Shown here: positions 1 to 5,923 of the stretch, piece after piece
Layout: every line of letters starts with the position of its first letter
Position numbering within the stretch: the stretch's first letter is position 1
Source of the DNA: Pseudomonadota bacterium
Lineage (GTDB): Bacteria > Pseudomonadota > Gammaproteobacteria > Burkholderiales > Thiobacillaceae
Direction of reading: 5' to 3'
Assembly (NCBI GenBank): GCA_021802595.1
Contig: JAJZRT010000131.1
Coordinates: 1 to 8,431, forward strand
DNA: 8,431 nucleotides
Position numbers and translations under genes: made by a program
Notes under the pieces: generated by a model
Databases searched by the model: none
Seen by the model: only the letters and a program-made list of their open reading frames with translations
Told to the model about the DNA's origin: nothing

Positions 1-1
1 G

Positions 2-220
2 CTGGCATTACCGATAAATCTGCCGGACGAGGTGGCGCGCGAGTTGCCGGACGAGCACGTGGCGGTGTTCATCCCCACCACGCCGAGCCCGGTCAACGGA
101 TTCTATTTTTATGTGAAAAAGAGCGAGGTCATCGAGCTGGATGTGCCGGTCGACCGCGCGTTGAAATACATCGTCTCGATGGGTGTCGCCTCCGGCGAAT
201 CGGGACGGGGCAGCCACTAG
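2..220 (+). CDS. DUF502 family membrane protein, C-terminal end (partial)
   Basis: This is the last 72 codons of a gene that begins outside the window; the frame is open from base 2 to the TAG at 218-220. The visible protein contains VAVFIPTTPSPVNGFYFYV followed by EVIELDVPVDRALKYIVSMG, the typical C-terminal block of DUF502 proteins, which are predicted inner-membrane proteins of unknown function. The membrane segments would lie upstream, outside the window. In many betaproteobacteria a DUF502 gene sits directly before aspS, and here only 9 bases separate the two, so co-transcription is likely. The family call rests on recognising the conserved block. Confidence 0.85.
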   Translation: MALPINLPDEVARELPDEHVAVFIPTTPSPVNGFYFYVKKSEVIELDVPVDRALKYIVSMGVASGESGRGSH

Positions 221-229
221 GAAACCACT

Positions 230-2023
230 ATGCGTACACATTACTGCGGCGCCGTCACGGCCGCCGACATCGGCAACAGCGTCACCCTGTGCGGCTGGGC
301 GCACCGCCGCCGCGACCACGGCGGCGTCATCTTCATCGACCTGCGCGACCGCGAGGGTCTGGTACAGGTGGTCGTCGACCCCGACACGCCCGAGGCGTTC
401 GAACTGGCCGAGGAAGTACGTTCCGAGTTCGTGCTGAAGATCGCCGGCAAGGTGCGTCCGCGCCCCGCCGGCACCGAGAACCCCAACCAGACGACCGGCA
501 TGGTCGAGGTGCTGGCACAGGCGATCGAAATCCTCAATCCCTCGCTGACGCCTCCCTTCCAGCTCGACGACGATACCATCAACGAGAACATCCGCCTGCA
601 GTACCGTTATCTCGACCTGCGCCGCGAGCCGATGCAGAAGAACCTGCGCCTGCGTTATCGCGTTTCCAAGCTGATGCGCGACTACCTCGACGGCAACGGT
701 TTCATCGAGGTCGAGACGCCGATGCTGACGCGCTCGACCCCAGAGGGCGCGCGCGACTACCTGGTGCCCTCGCGCGTGCACGACGGCATGTTCTACGCGC
801 TGCCGCAGTCGCCGCAGCTCTTCAAGCAATTACTCATGGTCGCCGGCTACGACCGCTACTTCCAGATCACCAAGTGCTTCCGCGACGAGGACCTGCGCGC
901 CGACCGCCAGCCCGAGTTCACCCAGGTCGACCTGGAAACCTCGTTCCTGGGCGAGGAGGAGATCATGAACCTCGTCGAGGGCATGATCCGCGACATGATG
1001 CAGAAGGCGCAGGGCATCGAGTTGCCCGACCCCTTCCCGCGCATGACCTACGCCGAGGCGATGAACAAATACGGCTCCGACAAGCCCGACATGCGGGTGA
1101 CGCTGGAAATCGTCGACGTCGGCGACGCAATGAAGGACGTTGCGTTCAAGGTCTTCTCCGGCCCGGCCAACGATCCGAAAGGCCGCGTTGCCGCCCTGCG
1201 CATCCCCGGCGGCGCCGCGCTCACCCGCAGCGAGATCGACGGCTACACCGAATTCGTCAAGATCTACGGTGCCAAGGGCCTGGCCTACATCAAGGTCAAC
1301 GACGTCAGCCAGCTCAACGAAGCCGGCCTGCAGTCGCCCATCGTCAAGAATCTCTCCGAAACGGCATTACGCGCCGTCATGGAGCGCACGGGTGCTGCGA
1401 ACGGCGACCTGATCTTCTTCGGTGCCGACCGCGCCAAGGTGGTGAACGACGCTTTGGGCGCGCTGCGCCTCAAGGTCGGCCACGAGAAGGGCCACGTCGA
1501 CGGCCGCGCCTGGGCGCCGCTGTGGGTGGTCGACTTCCCGATGTTCGAGTACAACGAGGACGAGAACCGCTGGGATGCGCTGCACCACCCCTTCACCGCG
1601 CCCAAGGACGGCCACGAGGACTGGCTTGCCACCGACCCCGGCAAGTGTCTCTCGAAGGCCTACGACATGGTGCTGAACGGCTGGGAAGTCGGCGGCGGCT
1701 CGGTACGTATCCACCGCGAGGCGGTGCAGGAGAAGGTCTTCGCCGCGCTCAATATCGGCGAGGAAGAACGCCGCGAGAAGTTCGGCTTCCTGCTCGACGC
1801 GCTGCAGTACGGCGCGCCGCCGCACGGCGGCCTGGCGTTCGGCCTCGACCGCCTGGTCACGCTGATGACCGGCGCCGAGTCGATCCGTGACGTCATCGCC
1901 TTCCCCAAGACCCAGCGCGCCTCCTGCCTGATGACCAACGCGCCCAACGTCGTCGACGAGAAGCAGCTGCGTGAACTGCACATCCGCCTGCGCAATACGG
2001 CGGCGGCGGACAAGGCGGCATGA
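230..2023 (+). CDS. aspS: Aspartyl-tRNA synthetase (bacterial class IIb, probably non-discriminating)
   Basis: The 597-residue product charges tRNA(Asp) with aspartate in the cytoplasm. The length and start match bacterial AspRS (N-terminus MRTHYCG, as in E. coli MRTEYCG). An AGGAAA ribosome site precedes the ATG. The N-terminal OB-fold anticodon domain spans about residues 1-110, the class II catalytic core begins near 125, and the bacterial GAD insertion lies about 290-420. Motif 2 includes [20 protein letters not shown] at 217-236, and motif 3 is [15 protein letters not shown] at 534-548. Residue 30, Leu in the discriminating E. coli enzyme, is His here in the context [10 protein letters not shown]. 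His at this position is known from non-discriminating AspRS, which also makes Asp-tRNA(Asn) for GatCAB; that assignment is inference. The stop overlaps the next start as ATGA, indicating translational coupling. Confidence 0.98.
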   Translation: MRTHYCGAVTAADIGNSVTLCGWAHRRRDHGGVIFIDLRDREGLVQVVVDPDTPEAFELAEEVRSEFVLKIAGKVRPRPAGTENPNQTTGMVEVLAQAIEILNPSLTPPFQLDDDTINENIRLQYRYLDLRREPMQKNLRLRYRVSKLMRDYLDGNGFIEVETPMLTRSTPEGARDYLVPSRVHDGMFYALPQSPQLFKQLLMVAGYDRYFQITKCFRDEDLRADRQPEFTQVDLETSFLGEEEIMNLVEGMIRDMMQKAQGIELPDPFPRMTYAEAMNKYGSDKPDMRVTLEIVDVGDAMKDVAFKVFSGPANDPKGRVAALRIPGGAALTRSEIDGYTEFVKIYGAKGLAYIKVNDVSQLNEAGLQSPIVKNLSETALRAVMERTGAANGDLIFFGADRAKVVNDALGALRLKVGHEKGHVDGRAWAPLWVVDFPMFEYNEDENRWDALHHPFTAPKDGHEDWLATDPGKCLSKAYDMVLNGWEVGGGSVRIHREAVQEKVFAALNIGEEERREKFGFLLDALQYGAPPHGGLAFGLDRLVTLMTGAESIRDVIAFPKTQRASCLMTNAPNVVDEKQLRELHIRLRNTAAADKAA

Positions 2024-2325
2024 AATTCGCCGACACCCTGAAGACCCTGCCCGAGTTCGCGGGCGAGATGCTGGTGCTGACCGACGCGGCCGGCGCCGAG
2101 GTCGCGGCCATCGCCAACGCGCCCGGTACCGCCGGCTCGTTCCGCGTGTATGCGTACCTGGCGCAGCAATATGGCGCGATCAACGCCGAGGCCGCCGCCG
2201 AAGGGCTGGCGATTTTCGCCGAGCATACCGAGGACGCCAGCACCCGCCCTGGCAAGCATCCGAACATCGATCGCCTGATCGCCATCCTGACGACGGGCAT
2301 CCCGCTCAACGCCCGCATCGTCTGA
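2020..2325 (+). CDS. DUF2322 family protein (function unknown)
   Basis: The product is a 101-residue soluble protein with no signal peptide or membrane segment. I recognise the DUF2322 pattern: an N-terminal LKTLPEF segment, a short beta-rich stretch ending in [18 protein letters not shown], and the characteristic FAEHTEDAS ... [10 protein letters not shown] near residues 66-87. No catalytic motif is evident, and the family has no established role that I know of. The ATG overlaps the aspS stop (ATGA at 2020-2023), so translation probably depends on ribosomes finishing aspS, and the two products would be made in step. It ends 3 bases before the nudB start. The family assignment is from memory of the conserved motif. 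Confidence 0.8.
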   Translation: MKFADTLKTLPEFAGEMLVLTDAAGAEVAAIANAPGTAGSFRVYAYLAQQYGAINAEAAAEGLAIFAEHTEDASTRPGKHPNIDRLIAILTTGIPLNARIV

Positions 2326-2328
2326 TCC

Positions 2329-2763
2329 GTGCATAAAATCCCCGTCTCGGTGCTGGTCGTCATCCACACGGCTGACGGCCAGGTGCTGCTGATGGAGCGT
2401 GCCGACGCGCCGGGCTTCTGGCAGTCGGTCACCGGCTCGCAGGACGAAGGCGAAACGCTCGAGGAAACCGCGATCCGCGAGGTGCGCGAGGAAACCGGGC
2501 TCGACGCCGGCGAATTCGAACTGACGTCGTGGGAACACTCAACCCGCTACGAAATCTACGAACGCTGGCGCCACCGCTATGCGCCGGGCGTGACGCACAA
2601 CACCGAGCACGTGTTCGGCCTGCGGCTGCCCGCGCCGCGGCCGGTCGTGCTGGCGCCGCGCGAGCATCTGCGCTACGTGTGGCTGCCGTGGCAGGACGCG
2701 GCGGAACGCTGCTTCTCGCCCAGCAATGCGGCGGCGATTCGTCAGCTGCCTGCGCGCTTATAA
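2329..2763 (+). CDS. nudB: Dihydroneopterin triphosphate diphosphatase (Nudix hydrolase)
   Basis: The 144-residue product is a Nudix enzyme. NudB removes pyrophosphate from dihydroneopterin triphosphate, an early step of folate synthesis. The Nudix box is complete at residues 36-58: G36, E42, R50, E51, E54, E55, G57, with GSQDEGETLEE and REVREETGL readable. Features shared with E. coli NudB are the PVSVLVVIH start, GFWQSVTGS before the box, and RHRYAPGVTHNTEHVF after it; these separate it from other Nudix families. The start is GTG at 2329, 3 bases after the preceding stop, with no good ribosome site, so it probably relies on coupling within the operon. The following gene begins 7 bases after its stop. 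Confidence 0.9.
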   Translation: MHKIPVSVLVVIHTADGQVLLMERADAPGFWQSVTGSQDEGETLEETAIREVREETGLDAGEFELTSWEHSTRYEIYERWRHRYAPGVTHNTEHVFGLRLPAPRPVVLAPREHLRYVWLPWQDAAERCFSPSNAAAIRQLPARL

Positions 2764-2770
2764 TGGACTC

Positions 2771-3523
2771 ATGACCGCTCCGCTGCACATCGCCAGCTAC
2801 AACATCCACAAGGGCATGTCGCAATTCAACCGGCGGCTGACGGTACACGATCTGCGCGATCGCCTTGGCTCGCTGGGATCGGATATCGTGTTTTTGCAGG
2901 AGGTGCAGGGCAGCCACGGGCTGCGTGCCAGCCGTTTCCAGCACTGGCCCAACCGGCCCCAGCACGAATTCCTGGCGGGGCAGCTCTATACCGACTTCGC
3001 CTACGGCAAGAACTGCGTCTACGACACCGGCCATCACGGCAACGCCATCCTGTCGCGCTACAAGATCCTCTCGTGGGAGAACGAGGACATCTCCGCCCAC
3101 GCTTTCGAGAGCCGCGGCATGCTGCACTGCGAAGTCGAGGTGCCCGGCATGGCCAGGCCGGTGCATTGCATCAACGTGCATCTGGGGCTGACCGAACGCG
3201 GGCGCAAGCGCCAGCTGGCGATGATCGCCGCCCGCGTGCACGCCCTGGTGCCGGACGACGCACCGCTGATCCTGGCCGGCGATTTCAACGACTGGCTGGT
3301 GCGGGCCGGACGGTTTTTCGAGGACGAACTGGGGCTGGCCGAAGTCTTCGAGACCCACCACGGCAAGGCGGCACGCAGTTACCCCTCCATCCTGCCCATG
3401 TTCCAGCTCGACCGCATCTACGTGCGGCGATTCACCATCCAGGCTGCACAGGTCCACACCGGCAACGCCTGGCACCGCATTTCCGACCACGCCGCCCTGA
3501 CCGCCATGCTCAGCCCGGCCTGA
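2771..3523 (+). CDS. ybhP: YbhP-like endonuclease/exonuclease/phosphatase family protein
   Basis: The 250-residue protein belongs to the metal-dependent EEP (exonuclease III/DNase I-like) superfamily. Signature residues are all visible: SYNIHKG with Asn11, FLQEV with the metal-binding Glu44, LAGDFNDW with Asp171 and Asn173, LDRIYV at 213-218, and the catalytic SDH at 238-240. The order NIHKG, GHHGNAILSRY, VHLGL, AGDFNDW follows E. coli YbhP, whose gene adjoins clsB there as well. The true substrate is unknown; nucleic acid, phospholipid and inositol phosphate enzymes share this fold. I chose ATG 2771 over an in-frame upstream start inside nudB because homologous sequence begins at LHIASYN. 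The stop overlaps the clsB start (TGATG), so coupling is likely. Confidence 0.88.
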   Translation: MTAPLHIASYNIHKGMSQFNRRLTVHDLRDRLGSLGSDIVFLQEVQGSHGLRASRFQHWPNRPQHEFLAGQLYTDFAYGKNCVYDTGHHGNAILSRYKILSWENEDISAHAFESRGMLHCEVEVPGMARPVHCINVHLGLTERGRKRQLAMIAARVHALVPDDAPLILAGDFNDWLVRAGRFFEDELGLAEVFETHHGKAARSYPSILPMFQLDRIYVRRFTIQAAQVHTGNAWHRISDHAALTAMLSPA

Positions 3524-4716
3524 TGACCGCGCGCAGCCGTCCGAGCAAATCCTTCTTTCATGGCGTCGAACCGGTTTCCGGCAACCAGTTGCGCCTGCTG
3601 CAAAGCGGAACCGAATTCTTCCCGGCGCTGATTGCGGCGATCGATGCCGCGCGCGACGAAGTTCATCTCGAAACCTATATCTTCAATGTCGACCCTGCCA
3701 CCGAAGCCGTACGCGATGCGCTGATGCACGCCGCGCAGCGCGGGGTGCGGGTGCGGCTGCTGATCGACGGCGTGGGCTCGCGCGATTTTCCCGCCGGCTG
3801 GCGGGATGCGCTACAGGCGCGGGGCGTCAGCGTGCTGGTCTACCGGCCGCTGGTGAACAACTGGCGTTCCAATCCCCTGACCCTGCGGCGGCTGCATCGC
3901 AAGCTGGCGGTGATCGATGCGCATATCGCCTTCATCGGCGGCATGAACCTCATCGACGACTTCGAGCCGGCAGGCCTCGACGCGCCGCGGCTCGACTTCA
4001 GCGTGGAAGTGCGCGGGCCGTTGCTGGTTTCCATCCATCGAAGCGCGCACCACCTGTGGCGGCTGGTGGCACTGACGCAGATGCAGGCTGGCGAAGACCG
4101 GCCCCGGCTGGTCGAGCCGTCCTGGCCGACCGACGGCCACGTGCGTGCAGCCTATGTGGTGCGCGACAATTTTGCCCACCGCCGCGACATCGAGCGTGTC
4201 TATCTTGCCGCGCTGGCGCTGGCGCGCGACGAGATCGTCATCGCCAGCGCCTATTTCCTGCCCGGTCACCGCTTCAGGAAACTGCTCCGGAAAGCCGCGG
4301 CGCGCGGCGTGGCGGTGCACCTGCTGACGCAGGGCCACACCGACCATCCATTCTTCCAGACCGCCGCGCGGGCCCTCTACCGCGACCTGCTCGCCGCCGG
4401 CGTGAACATCTACGAATACCGGGTGAGCGAACTGCATGCCAAGGTGGCCGTGGTCGATGGCCACTGGGCCACGGTGGGTTCCAGCAATATCGACCCGTTC
4501 AGCCTGTTGCTGGCGCGCGAGGCGAATATCGTCGTCGACGATGCGCGCTTCGCGCTCGACCTGCGGCAGCGTCTCCAGCGGGCCATCGGCCTGTCCGTCG
4601 CACTCGATCCTGCCGACTGGCAGCGCCGCCCCTGGCCGTGGCGTATGCTGTCCTGGCTGGCGTATGGCAGCGTGCGGCTGATGGTGGGCCTGGCAGGCGC
4701 CGGGCGCTGGGCCTGA
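3523..4716 (+). CDS. clsB: Cardiolipin synthase B-type phospholipase D superfamily protein
   Basis: The 397-residue protein has two phospholipase D active-site motifs: H125-K127-D132 in LHRKLAVID followed by IGGMN, and H305-K307-D312 in LHAKVAVVD followed by GSSN. Two HKD motifs in a protein of about 400 residues without the long N-terminal transmembrane hairpin of ClsA fit the ClsB (YbhO) group. ClsB makes cardiolipin from phosphatidylglycerol, and E. coli ClsB can also use phosphatidylethanolamine and glycerol. The protein should sit on the cytoplasmic face of the inner membrane; a hydrophobic C-terminal stretch near 375-395 could help anchoring. It is preceded by the YbhP-like gene with a TGATG overlap. 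It is the last gene of the + strand cluster and converges on a toxin-antitoxin type module. Confidence 0.92.
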   Translation: MTARSRPSKSFFHGVEPVSGNQLRLLQSGTEFFPALIAAIDAARDEVHLETYIFNVDPATEAVRDALMHAAQRGVRVRLLIDGVGSRDFPAGWRDALQARGVSVLVYRPLVNNWRSNPLTLRRLHRKLAVIDAHIAFIGGMNLIDDFEPAGLDAPRLDFSVEVRGPLLVSIHRSAHHLWRLVALTQMQAGEDRPRLVEPSWPTDGHVRAAYVVRDNFAHRRDIERVYLAALALARDEIVIASAYFLPGHRFRKLLRKAAARGVAVHLLTQGHTDHPFFQTAARALYRDLLAAGVNIYEYRVSELHAKVAVVDGHWATVGSSNIDPFSLLLAREANIVVDDARFALDLRQRLQRAIGLSVALDPADWQRRPWPWRMLSWLAYGSVRLMVGLAGAGRWA

Positions 4717-4790
4717 GAATCAGGGTTCAGGGGCAGAGAGCGCGTGGTGGCAGACCTGCCTCGGGCCGAAGCCGACGAACCGGCCCCGGC
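4717..4790. other. Short intergenic stretch after clsB
   Basis: This stretch follows the clsB stop and precedes the inverted-repeat element. It is GC-rich. I see no gene, no hairpin followed by T residues, and no clear promoter. The clsB transcript probably ends in or beyond the 118-bp palindromic element. Confidence 0.5.
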
Positions 4791-4908
4791 TTAAGGAAGC
4801 GCTGAACAAGTCCTTCGACAAGCTCAGGACGAACGGCAACTTGTTGATTCCGTTCGTGGTGAGCTTGTCGAACCATGAGCGGAATCAACTTGTTCAGCGC
4901 TTCCTTAA
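4791..4908. repeat. 118-bp nested inverted-repeat element (REP/MITE-like)
   Basis: The ends are perfect 21-bp inverted repeats, 4791-4811 and 4888-4908, beginning TTAAGGAAGCGC and ending GCGCTTCCTTAA. Inside lies a second inverted repeat, 4814-4836 and 4850-4872, 23 bp with two mismatches (TTCGACAAGCTC arm and its complement GAGCTTGTCGAA). A third, of 10 bp, is GTTGATTCCG at 4843-4852 with CGGAATCAAC at 4880-4889. The TTCGACAAGCTCAGGACGAAC core is a widespread proteobacterial REP-type sequence whose spurious translation gives peptides such as VRPELVEG. The element lies between the convergent ends of clsB and the broken toxin gene, where it may also act as a bidirectional transcription barrier. 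TTAA at both tips could be part of the repeat or a target duplication. Confidence 0.85.
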
Positions 4909-4922
4909 AGCAATAACTTGAA

Positions 4923-5257
4923 TTACCCTGTAATTTCAACCAGGTAACTTCCGGCGCCGAGTGCGGCAATCACGGAAGGCATTTCTTTTTCAAACCACGC
5001 CAGCAATTTTGCGTTGGGGCAATTTCCGATTCTGACCCAAACAATCGATGGCGAAATCTTGCTGACAGACGCACGAATAGCGAAATCCTCATCCTTGGTG
5101 ACGATGACTGCGCCATTCGACAGGGCATAGTCCCAAATCTGGCTATCGCTGGATTCGAGCAATCCCAAGTCAAGCAGATGTACCGCCTCATGGCCCATGC
5201 CGCAATCTTTCTGGCCAGGGCGGGCGGCAATTGCGCATCGACCAGAAAGCGATGCAC
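4923..5257 (-). pseudogene. DUF5615 PIN-like toxin, frameshifted
   Basis: On the - strand the reading starts with GTG at 5257 and gives MHRFLVDAQLPPALARKIAA, the N-terminus of DUF5615 PIN-like nucleases. It then leaves frame near 5198-5205. The rest, beginning MGHEAVHLLDLGLLESSDS and containing the VIVTKDEDFA motif, continues in another frame to the TAA at 4923. Restoring one base between GCGGC and ATGGGC joins the halves into about 111 residues, the usual family length. This family (COG4634) is the predicted RNase toxin paired with DUF433. Translation from the internal ATG at 5198 would lack the first strand with its acidic Asp6, so the toxin should be inactive. It starts 1 base after the antitoxin stop. 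A sequencing error is the alternative. Confidence 0.82.
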
Positions 5258-5258
5258 G

Positions 5259-5489
5259 TCAGGCTGCTTTTAATATCGGGTGATCGAATTGCCGTGCCGC
5301 ATATAACAGGGTTGCGGTGATGTCTTCCGCCTCCAGGTAGGGGTAGTCGGCCAAAATCTGCTCACGGCTTTCGCCCGCTGCCATCAATTCGAGAATATCG
5401 CTTACACGGATCCGCATTCCGCGGATGCAGGGCCGCCCGCCGCACTGAGCAGGATCCACGGTGATTCTTTCCAAAGCCTGAGTTTCCAT
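5259..5489 (-). CDS. DUF433 family antitoxin (module 1)
   Basis: The 76-residue product belongs to DUF433 (COG2442), a small helix-turn-helix-like family predicted to be the antitoxin of DUF5615 PIN-like toxins. The hallmark is ITVDPAQCGGRPCIRGMRIRV at residues 9-29, followed by LELMAAGESREQILADYPYLEAEDI and the YAAR motif. I chose the ATG at 5489 because homology begins there and an AGGTG lies about 9 bases upstream. The frame stays open further upstream through the hexanucleotide tract, which would add an Arg-Gly repeat and 63 residues without family similarity. The partner toxin gene, 1 base downstream, is frameshifted, so this antitoxin appears orphaned. It may still act as a DNA-binding repressor or bind the toxin of the second module. 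Confidence 0.87.
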   Translation of the reverse strand: METQALERITVDPAQCGGRPCIRGMRIRVSDILELMAAGESREQILADYPYLEAEDITATLLYAARQFDHPILKAA

Positions 5490-5522
5490 TCTGTGCGCAC
5501 CTGTTTTTGCCGACACGATGTA

Positions 5523-5528
5523 ATTGTA
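5523..5528 (-). promoter_or_regulatory. Candidate -10 box of the DUF433 antitoxin gene
   Basis: On the - strand this reads TACAAT within GGCTATACAATTAC, five of six matches to the sigma-70 -10 consensus, about 33 bases upstream of the antitoxin ATG. No -35 consensus is possible at the normal distance because that position is filled by GGGGCC repeats. If the promoter is real, it is -35-poor and abuts the repeat tract. Confidence 0.4.
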
Positions 5529-5536
5529 TAGCCTTA

Positions 5537-5583
5537 CCCGGCCCCGGCCCCGGCCCCGGCCCCGGCCCCGGCCCCGGCCCCGG
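5537..5583. repeat. GGCCCC hexanucleotide tandem repeat
   Basis: Seven perfect GGCCCC units run from 5540 to 5581, with a partial unit on each side (CCC at 5537-5539, GG at 5582-5583), 47 bases in all. The - strand reads GGGGCC repeated, with more than four G4 runs separated by CC, so it meets the pattern for G-quadruplex formation. The unit is a multiple of three, so copy-number change would not shift any frame. The tract lies immediately upstream of the antitoxin's likely -10 box. Confidence 0.97.
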
Positions 5584-5815
5584 GCGCGGGAACGCGCGAA
5601 TGGGTGTTGCCGCATTTCCCCTGCCGCATTCCCGACCGGGTCAAGGAACAACGGGTCGAGACTCTTCGTGTGTTTCATACGTCGCGAAAATGGCCGCGTG
5701 GATTTGAAACCGCGTAAAGCGAACGTTTTGACCTTTCATTAACCTTCCGCCTGTTGTGCTGATGCAACAAAACAACACTTTGCCCGCTATGTGACAGAAA
5801 AAACAACAGTTTTGC

Positions 5816-5843
5816 TTGCTGGCAGGGACTGACTCTGGATAAT
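5816..5843 (+). promoter_or_regulatory. Candidate sigma-70 promoter of the porin gene
   Basis: TTGCTG at 5816-5821 and GATAAT at 5838-5843 are separated by 16 bases. The -10 matches five of six consensus bases and the -35 matches three or four. Transcription would start near 5850, leaving a leader of about 74 bases. The stretch upstream is rich in A tracts (5764-5808), which could act as an UP-like element. This is prediction from sequence only. Confidence 0.45.
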
Positions 5844-5859
5844 CGACCGTGTCCCTGAA

Positions 5860-5892
5860 GCACAGTCCTGTGCAGGACAGCTCTGCAGAGCT
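5860..5892 (+). promoter_or_regulatory. Overlapping hairpins in the porin leader
   Basis: Three palindromes follow each other in the likely 5' leader: GCACAG TC CTGTGC (5860-5873), GTCCT gtgc AGGAC (5865-5878), and the perfect 14-base palindrome AGCTCTGCAGAGCT (5879-5892). The first two overlap and cannot form together. They end about 18 bases before the AAGGAGA ribosome site at 5911-5917. Enteric porin leaders are often controlled by small RNAs or stabilised by structure; a role here is inference. Confidence 0.5.
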
Positions 5893-5923
5893 TTCAAACA
5901 AATTCTGTAAAAGGAGATTTGCA

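Larger units (their letters stand above)
5490..5923. other. Divergent intergenic region between the antitoxin and porin genes
   Basis: These 434 bases separate the divergent starts of the DUF433 gene and the porin gene. From left to right they contain a candidate -10 box for the antitoxin, the GGCCCC tract, about 170 bases with no gene I can support, an AT-richer stretch with a TGTTG/CAACA dyad at 5752-5769, the candidate porin promoter, and a leader with hairpins. Short open frames across the tract are products of the repeat and have no family signal. Confidence 0.7.

Noticed and set aside
4727..4969. Small - strand protein containing MVRQAHHER and VRPELVEG
   Set aside because: These peptides are the well-known spurious translation of REP-type repeats, and the frame is the palindromic element.
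5537..5583. Hexanucleotide tract as a CRISPR array or phase-variable coding repeat
   Set aside because: Units are directly adjacent without spacers, and the unit length of six cannot switch a reading frame.
5490..5678. N-terminal extension of the module 1 antitoxin containing an Arg-Gly repeat
   Set aside because: The frame is open only because the GGGGCC unit is a multiple of three. DUF433 homology begins at the ATG at 5489, and the extension would cross the likely promoter.
5507..5742. Pro-Gly and Pro-Arg repeat proteins on the + strand
   Set aside because: These are low-complexity translations of the hexanucleotide tract, with no ribosome site and no family similarity outside the repeat.
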